From Actinomycetota bacterium (GTDB taxonomy: Bacteria; Actinomycetota; Actinomycetes; S36-B12; UBA5976), in the NCBI GenBank assembly GCA_947448865.1, contig CANFOW010000017.1:1-34443 (forward strand): a stretch of 34,443 nt of DNA. Direction: 5' to 3'. The position numbers were made by a program, and so were the translations under genes. The notes under the pieces are model-generated. The model did no database searches. It was given only the letters and a program-made list of their open reading frames with translations, and was not told where the DNA came from. The stretch's first letter is position 1, and every line of letters begins with the position of its first letter. Positions 29,475-34,443 of this stretch are shown here, one piece after another.

Positions 29475-32400
29475 ATGGCATTGAAGTTCGTAATTGATGC
29501 GGTCGGTCGTGACGAGCACATTCGAGAAGCGATTTCACATCTTGAATTAGGTGCGCCAGCCAGATTAGGTGTTTCGCAATCAACAATCCCGTATGTTGCA
29601 GCCGCGTTAGCGCAATCAACGCGACTAGTGTTGCTGATTACGGCCAGCGATAAAGCAGCAGGACAATTAGCGACTGCATTACGAGACTTCGTACCAGAAA
29701 ACAAACTTGCAGTTTTTCCGGCATGGGAAACGTTGCCGCACGAACGGCTTAGCCCGAGTGGTGACACAGTCGGCACTCGAATGACTGTGTTACGCCGGCT
29801 TGCTCACCCAGATGGGAATCCCATCTCAGTGCTCGTGGCTCCGATACGAGCCGTCATTCAACCGATTGTGCGTGGTTTAGGAAATATTGTTCCGTTGTCC
29901 TTGAAAATCGGCGATGAAGTTTCGATTGACACGTTGAGCACGAACTTAGTGAACTTGGGATTCGAAAGAGTTGAGCTCGTTGATCGTCGAGGGCAATTCG
30001 CAGTCCGTGGTGGCATTGTGGATGTGTTTCCGGCTGCGCAAGAGCATCCCGTGCGCGTTGAGTTTTGGGGCGATGTCGTTGATGACATTCGGGTGTTCTC
30101 GGTAGCTGACCAACGATCGCTTGGCGAACCATCGACAACACTTCTGGCTACTGCGTGTCGCGAACTTTTGATTACAGATGATGTGCGCGAACGCGCTCGT
30201 GATTTACTCACGAAGCATCCTGAGTTATCCGAAATGTTGTCCAAAATTGCGGAAGGTATAGCGGCTGAAGGAATGGAAGCCCTCATTCCTGTGCTCACAC
30301 CCGACATGGAATTGTTACTCGACACTCTTGGGTCAGACTGGCTTGTTGTAGAAATCGAGCCGGAACGCGTTGCCACCCGAGCCAGTGAATTGGTGACGAC
30401 AAGTGCAGAGTTCCTCGAGGCGTCATGGCATAACGCAACAGACGGCAATGTGATGCCCATTGATCTCGGTAGTTCGGGTTATCGCGATTATGACGAATTG
30501 AAAACGTTGTATGCCGGTAAACGTTGGTGTGAAATTTCAACGCTTATTGGTCCAGACGATCCGATGCCTGATCTGGCTGCGATTCGTGAGTATCGCTCCG
30601 CACTTGATGACGTCGTGAGTGACGTTCGCGGTTTCTGGGGCGCCGGCGCGTCTGTGATTTTTGCGATGGCTGGTCATGGTTCTGCACAGCGAGTAGTTCA
30701 GACGTTGTCAGAACACGACATCCCTGCGCGCATCGTTGACAATCCAAGTGGCGCGACTGGCGTTGTTGAAGTTACCGTAGCCCACCAACTGCATGGCGTT
30801 TCGTGCGAAGGTGTTGCGGTATTTACTGAGATGGATTTGTTTGCAGTCCGTGATTCTGGCCGCGAACCACGCTCGTTGCCAAGTCGACGCAAGGCAAACA
30901 TTGATCCGTTGTCGCTTAAATCTGGTGACTACATCGTGCACGATCAGCATGGTGTTGGACGTTATGTAGAAATGCAACAACGCACTGTGCAAGGTGCGAC
31001 TCGCGAGTACCTAGTCGTTGAGTACGCAGCCAGCAAACGCGGCCAACGCGGCGACAGGCTCTACATCCCGACTGACCAACTCGATCACGTGACTCGCTAT
31101 GTCGGTGGCGAAGCGCCAAGCCTGAATCGTCTCGGCGGTAGTGACTGGGCTGCAACTAAGTCCCGAGCTCGTAAAGCTGTTCGCCAAATCGCTGGCGAAC
31201 TTATCCGGTTGTACGCTGCCCGAATGGCTAGCCGAGGACATGCTTTCGCGCAGGACACACCTTGGCAGCGAGAACTTGAAGATGCATTTGAATACGTTGA
31301 AACTCCAGATCAGTTGATCACCATTAACGATGTCAAAGCGGACATGGAACGTGAAATACCCATGGACCGATTGGTGTGTGGCGACGTTGGCTACGGGAAA
31401 ACTGAAATTGCGGTGCGGGCTGCGTTTAAGGCAGTGCAAGACGGCAAGCAGGTTGCAGTCTTGGTGCCAACAACTTTGCTTGTGCAACAGCACATGGAAA
31501 CCTTTGCTCGGCGATATGCGCAATTCCCTGTGAAACTTGCTGCGCTATCGCGCTTTCAATCGGCAAAAGAAACAACAGCGGTGCTCGAAGGCATGTCGGA
31601 TGGCACTGTGGATGTCGTCATTGGAACACATCGATTATTTAATCCAGATGTGCGATTTAAAGATCTCGGATTAGTCATTGTTGATGAAGAGCAACGATTC
31701 GGTGTTGAGCATAAAGAGCATCTCAAGGCATTAAGGACAAATGTAGACATGCTCACAATGTCTGCAACTCCAATTCCACGCACATTAGAAATGGCAGTCA
31801 CCGGTCTTCGCGAAATGTCGACGATTCAAACGCCGCCCGAAGAACGTCATCCAGTGCTGACATCTGTTGGTCCGTACGAAGAAAAGTTCATCACGGCTGC
31901 GATCCATCGCGAATTGTTACGTGATGGACAGGTGTTCTTTGTGCATAATCGCGTTGAAAGTATTAATCGTGTTGCAAGTCGACTTATGGAATTAGTACCT
32001 GAAGCTCGGGTTGCGGTTGCACATGGTCAGATGAATGAACATCAACTAGAACAAATCATTGTTGATTTTTGGGAACACAAATTTGATGTGCTCGTCTCGA
32101 CAACAATTATTGAAAGCGGACTAGACATTCCAAACGCCAACACGTTAATTGTCGATCGTGCGGAGAATTTTGGATTGTCACAGCTGCACCAACTGCGTGG
32201 TCGTGTTGGTCGAAGTCGCGAACGCGGCTACGCATACTTCTTATATTCACCTGATAAGCCGTTGACTGAACATGCACATGATCGACTGGCAACCATTGCG
32301 GCGCATACGGACTTAGGTTCAGGAATTGCAGTCGCGATGAAAGACCTGGAAATCCGTGGTGCAGGCAACTTGCTCGGCGGCGAACAAAGTGGTCACATCG

Positions 32401-32951
32401 CTGAAGTCGGATTTGATCTTTACATACGGCTGGTGAGTGAAGCGATTGCTGAAGTCAGAAATGATTCATCGCCTGACACGTCTGAAATGAATGTCAAAGT
32501 TGAGTTGCCCATTGATGCTCACATTCCGCATGATTATGTGCCAGAAGAACGACTTCGCCTTGAGGCGTATCGACGACTTGCAGATGCTCATACCTCCGAG
32601 GCAATTGACGAAGCAGTCGCAGAGTTCGCTGACCGTTACGGTGTCCTACCGAAACCCGTAGAAGCGCTGATAAGCGTGGCACGACTTCGTGCGCTGTTGC
32701 ACACGCTCGGCATTGAGGAAGTTATTGCATCAGGCCATAGTGTTCGGATTTTTCCTGTCGAACTGGCTGAATCTCGCCAACTTCGCCTGTCACGGCTCTA
32801 CCCAGGTACGAAAATCCTGCCTGCGACACGTACGATTGTTGTGCCGCGTCCCAAAGTGGCCATGTTGGGTGCTCCGAGTGGAGCGTCTCCAGATGGCGAC
32901 CTGGTTGAGTGGGTAAGTCAGTTGGTTCATGCCGTGCTGGTTGCAAGTTAA
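29475..32951 (+). CDS. mfd: Transcription-repair coupling factor
   Basis: Mfd removes RNA polymerase stalled at DNA damage and recruits UvrA. The 1158-aa product has the UvrB-homology region in the first 350 residues (including [20 protein letters not shown]) and the CarD-like polymerase-interaction domain at about 475-550 ([17 protein letters not shown]). The RecG-like translocase has Walker [10 protein letters not shown] at about 636, [12 protein letters not shown] at about 737, [13 protein letters not shown], and [17 protein letters not shown]. The C-terminal D7 domain follows. Length is typical and no motif is missing. It is in the mfd-lipoprotein-mazG-eno block conserved in actinobacteria. 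Confidence 0.96.
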   Translation: MALKFVIDAVGRDEHIREAISHLELGAPARLGVSQSTIPYVAAALAQSTRLVLLITASDKAAGQLATALRDFVPENKLAVFPAWETLPHERLSPSGDTVGTRMTVLRRLAHPDGNPISVLVAPIRAVIQPIVRGLGNIVPLSLKIGDEVSIDTLSTNLVNLGFERVELVDRRGQFAVRGGIVDVFPAAQEHPVRVEFWGDVVDDIRVFSVADQRSLGEPSTTLLATACRELLITDDVRERARDLLTKHPELSEMLSKIAEGIAAEGMEALIPVLTPDMELLLDTLGSDWLVVEIEPERVATRASELVTTSAEFLEASWHNATDGNVMPIDLGSSGYRDYDELKTLYAGKRWCEISTLIGPDDPMPDLAAIREYRSALDDVVSDVRGFWGAGASVIFAMAGHGSAQRVVQTLSEHDIPARIVDNPSGATGVVEVTVAHQLHGVSCEGVAVFTEMDLFAVRDSGREPRSLPSRRKANIDPLSLKSGDYIVHDQHGVGRYVEMQQRTVQGATREYLVVEYAASKRGQRGDRLYIPTDQLDHVTRYVGGEAPSLNRLGGSDWAATKSRARKAVRQIAGELIRLYAARMASRGHAFAQDTPWQRELEDAFEYVETPDQLITINDVKADMEREIPMDRLVCGDVGYGKTEIAVRAAFKAVQDGKQVAVLVPTTLLVQQHMETFARRYAQFPVKLAALSRFQSAKETTAVLEGMSDGTVDVVIGTHRLFNPDVRFKDLGLVIVDEEQRFGVEHKEHLKALRTNVDMLTMSATPIPRTLEMAVTGLREMSTIQTPPEERHPVLTSVGPYEEKFITAAIHRELLRDGQVFFVHNRVESINRVASRLMELVPEARVAVAHGQMNEHQLEQIIVDFWEHKFDVLVSTTIIESGLDIPNANTLIVDRAENFGLSQLHQLRGRVGRSRERGYAYFLYSPDKPLTEHAHDRLATIAAHTDLGSGIAVAMKDLEIRGAGNLLGGEQSGHIAEVGFDLYIRLVSEAIAEVRNDSSPDTSEMNVKVELPIDAHIPHDYVPEERLRLEAYRRLADAHTSEAIDEAVAEFADRYGVLPKPVEALISVARLRALLHTLGIEEVIASGHSVRIFPVELAESRQLRLSRLYPGTKILPATRTIVVPRPKVAMLGAPSGASPDGDLVEWVSQLVHAVLVAS

Positions 32952-32965
32952 TAAAGGGGATTTGA

Positions 32966-33592
32966 GTGAAGATTCGTTCAGTCGCAATTGTCGTTGGCGT
33001 TGCTTTGTGCCTGAGTGCATGTGCGTCTGGTCCACAGCTTGCTGGATCAGCTGCGATCGTCGATAACAAGGTGATTCCACAGTCCCTTGTTACTGAAAAG
33101 GTCAATGAAGTGCGTGCCGAGCTTGAGCAAATGCCAACCGGTGCCGTCTCACAAATTCCGTCTTTGACGCTGCTTAGTGCCATGGTTCTAGATCACCTTG
33201 TTCTCGAGAAAATTTTGGACAAGGCTCTTCAAGACCAGAAGGTCACAATCACTGACGCTCAGGTTGAAGCGTTCAAACAAAATGTTTTTGCTCAGTACGG
33301 TGAAGAAACTATCCGCACCCAAGTGATGTCGCAAAATGGTGTGAGCTCCAAAGATCTCGACAAATTTATGCGCATGATTCTTTCGGAAAATGTTATTGCC
33401 AAACTTGTTGCTCCCAACGCAGCTCAAGCGGATCAAACAACTGCCATGGTGAAGTATCTCGGAGATTTAAGTCGCACAATGAATGTGCAACTGTCTCCTC
33501 GATTTGGCGAATGGAATCCAAATAAGTTACAAGCAGATGGTGGCGACATCACATTGTCACAGCCTGCACTTGCCACAATTCCGCAACAGTAA
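32966..33592 (+). CDS. Lipoprotein with SurA N-terminal-like domain
   Basis: The 208-aa product has a lipoprotein signal: basic MKIR, a hydrophobic stretch, and lipobox LSAC with Cys19 as the lipidated residue. The mature part resembles the helical N-terminal chaperone domain of SurA/PrsA foldases (AAIVDNKVIPQSLVTEKVNEV, then LTLLSAMVLDHLVLEKIL), with no PPIase domain. It probably sits on the outer face of the membrane and binds unfolded secreted proteins. The GTG at 32966 has AAAGGGG upstream. It lies between mfd and mazG; mycobacteria have a different lipoprotein (lpqU) near this point. Confidence 0.82.
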   Translation: MKIRSVAIVVGVALCLSACASGPQLAGSAAIVDNKVIPQSLVTEKVNEVRAELEQMPTGAVSQIPSLTLLSAMVLDHLVLEKILDKALQDQKVTITDAQVEAFKQNVFAQYGEETIRTQVMSQNGVSSKDLDKFMRMILSENVIAKLVAPNAAQADQTTAMVKYLGDLSRTMNVQLSPRFGEWNPNKLQADGGDITLSQPALATIPQQ

Positions 33593-33607
33593 CGCAAGAG
33601 TTTTGTT

Positions 33608-34264
33608 ATGACTGACTCGATGACTCGACTCGTCGAAGTCATGGACCAACTGCGTTCACCGGGTGGATGTCCGTGGGACGCCGAGCAAACGCATGAGTCA
33701 CTCGCTCGCTACTTACTCGAAGAGACATACGAAACGCTCGAGGCAATGGACAAGGGTGACTTGCCGTCCCTTAAAGAAGAACTCGGCGACTTAATGTTGC
33801 AAATTGTTTTTCATGCCCGCATTGCTCAAGAGACCGACTCCACATTTACGGTGAATGCGATTGCACAAGGTGTTGTCGATAAATTAATTCGACGACATCC
33901 ACATGTCTTTGGTGATGTGGTGTTCGAGTCCGATGAGCAACTCGAAGCTAACTGGGCCGCAATCAAAGCAGAAGAAAAACCACGCGAGTCCGTTACAGAT
34001 GGCGTGCCTTCGGCTATGCCAGCACTTCAAGTCGCCACTCAGCTCATGTACAGATCACGCAAGCTTGGCGTTCCGTCATCCGATGGCGTGCTTCGCGAGC
34101 AATTACGTGAGATTGTCCCGGAGGTGTCTGCGGAATCGGTCACTCAGTTATTGATTGCTGTTGTGGAGTTAGCGCGTGAACACGATTTAGATTCGGAATC
34201 GCTGTTGCGCAGCCGAATGGCTGAATATCGTCAGGAAATTCGCCACGTTGAGGGACTGACATAA
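33608..34264 (+). CDS. mazG: Nucleoside triphosphate pyrophosphohydrolase MazG
   Basis: MazG hydrolyses NTPs or dNTPs to monophosphates and pyrophosphate, clearing damaged nucleotides. The 218-aa product begins with the MazG domain: LRSPGGCPWDAEQTHESLARY (about 16-36), LLEETYETLEAMDKGD (about 37-52, acidic metal ligands), LKEELGDLMLQIVFHARIAQE (about 56-76) and RRHPHVFGDV (about 96-105), followed by NWAAIKAEEK. The second MazG repeat of E. coli is only partly represented, as is common in actinobacteria. It starts 15 nt after the lipoprotein gene. No toxin-antitoxin partner is nearby. Confidence 0.93.
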   Translation: MTDSMTRLVEVMDQLRSPGGCPWDAEQTHESLARYLLEETYETLEAMDKGDLPSLKEELGDLMLQIVFHARIAQETDSTFTVNAIAQGVVDKLIRRHPHVFGDVVFESDEQLEANWAAIKAEEKPRESVTDGVPSAMPALQVATQLMYRSRKLGVPSSDGVLREQLREIVPEVSAESVTQLLIAVVELAREHDLDSESLLRSRMAEYRQEIRHVEGLT

Positions 34265-34279
34265 GTCGTTTTCCTGTCG

Positions 34280-34312
34280 CGTAAGTCCAACCGCTAGACT
34301 GAAACCCTTACG
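34280..34312 (+). promoter_or_regulatory. Putative eno promoter with flanking inverted repeat
   Basis: TAGACT (34295-34300) is a TANNNT -10 candidate about 60 nt before the eno ATG, leaving a leader of about 54 nt. It lies between the arms of a 6-bp inverted repeat, CGTAAG (34280-34285) and CTTACG (34307-34312). The dyad could be a regulator site, but it is short enough to be chance. Confidence 0.35.
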
Positions 34313-34360
34313 TGCAATGGGGCACATCTATTCCCAACTCACCAAAAAGTGGAGACTTTC

Positions 34361-34443
34361 ATGTCAAGCATTGCTGATATCCATGCCCGCGAAATCCTTG
34401 ATTCCCGAGGCAACCCAACTGTTGAAGTTGAAGTTGTGCTTGA
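34361..34443 (+). CDS. eno: Enolase, N-terminal fragment (gene runs off the window)
   Basis: Only the first 27 complete codons are present. They read [20 protein letters not shown] and continue VEVEVVL, the nearly invariant N-terminus of enolase, the glycolytic enzyme converting 2-phosphoglycerate to phosphoenolpyruvate. GTGGAG lies 7-8 nt before the ATG, a good ribosome binding site. The mazG-eno neighbourhood is standard for actinobacteria. The catalytic residues lie outside the window. Confidence 0.95.
   Translation, partial: MSSIADIHAREILDSRGNPTVEVEVVL

Noticed and set aside
29858-30460. 200-aa minus-strand frame within mfd
   Set aside because: Ser/Arg/Thr-rich shadow of mfd with no domain or start signal; mfd is complete in the other strand.
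33608-34264. MazG as part of a toxin-antitoxin system
   Set aside because: No mazE or mazF gene is adjacent; the mfd-lipoprotein-mazG-eno context is the ordinary housekeeping one.
1-34443. Mobile elements, CRISPR arrays, prophage or defence genes
   Set aside because: No transposase, integrase, spaced repeats or phage-like proteins are encoded; all larger frames are housekeeping or conserved actinobacterial genes.

Overview
The window is a dense stretch of chromosome from a member of the Actinomycetota (Actinobacteria). The evidence is gene order. Several blocks match the order I know from mycobacteria and streptomycetes: galU / MoeA-like Glp / rimJ / SepX-GlpR; pmt divergent from rsmI, then metG, tatD, an Rpf-type secreted protein, rsmA and ispE; and a TetR gene, tRNA-Gln, glmU, prs, rplY, pth, mfd, mazG and eno. 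Base composition looks close to half GC by eye, low for the phylum. Genes are tightly packed, convergent genes share stop codons, and many genes lack a Shine-Dalgarno but carry a TANNNT box about 6 nt before the start codon. This points to a streamlined actinobacterium, such as a freshwater lineage, but I cannot name a genus.

Layout. 1-3.3 kb: a small unknown protein, molybdenum cofactor genes moaC-mog, and two membrane proteins (DUF456 and DUF445 types). 3.2-6.2 kb, minus strand: a Sua5-type tRNA threonylcarbamoylation enzyme, a CAX-type Ca2+/H+ antiporter and a protein usually annotated as 3-methyladenine DNA glycosylase. 6.3-8.9 kb: a small acidic protein, a SAF-domain protein, an FmdB zinc ribbon, a tandem pair of fluoride channels and 5-formyl-THF cyclo-ligase. 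8.9-12.1 kb: galU, a shortened MoeA/Glp, rimJ and SepX/GlpR, probably a cell-division locus. 12.2-14.6 kb: copZ-copA copper export. 14.6-24.1 kb: protein O-mannosyltransferase, rsmI, metG, an acyltransferase-SGNH protein, tatD, a G5/transglycosylase protein, rsmA and ispE. 24.1-34.4 kb: TetR regulator, tRNA-Gln, glmU, prs, rplY, pth, cysQ, mfd, a SurA-like lipoprotein, mazG and the start of eno.

Most genes are housekeeping: translation and RNA modification (metG, rsmI, rsmA, pth, rplY, sua5, tRNA-Gln), envelope precursors (galU, glmU, ispE), nucleotide and DNA maintenance (prs, mfd, mazG, tatD) and cofactors (moaC, mog, 5-FCL). I see no phage, IS element, CRISPR array or defence island. No intergenic stretch exceeds 300 bases. 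The most interesting points are the MoeA/Glp protein lacking the segment with the MoeA signature motif, the widespread leaderless promoter geometry, five convergent gene pairs that overlap at their stop codons, an RpfB-position protein with a different catalytic domain, and L25 with an Ala-rich tail in place of its usual C-terminal domain.
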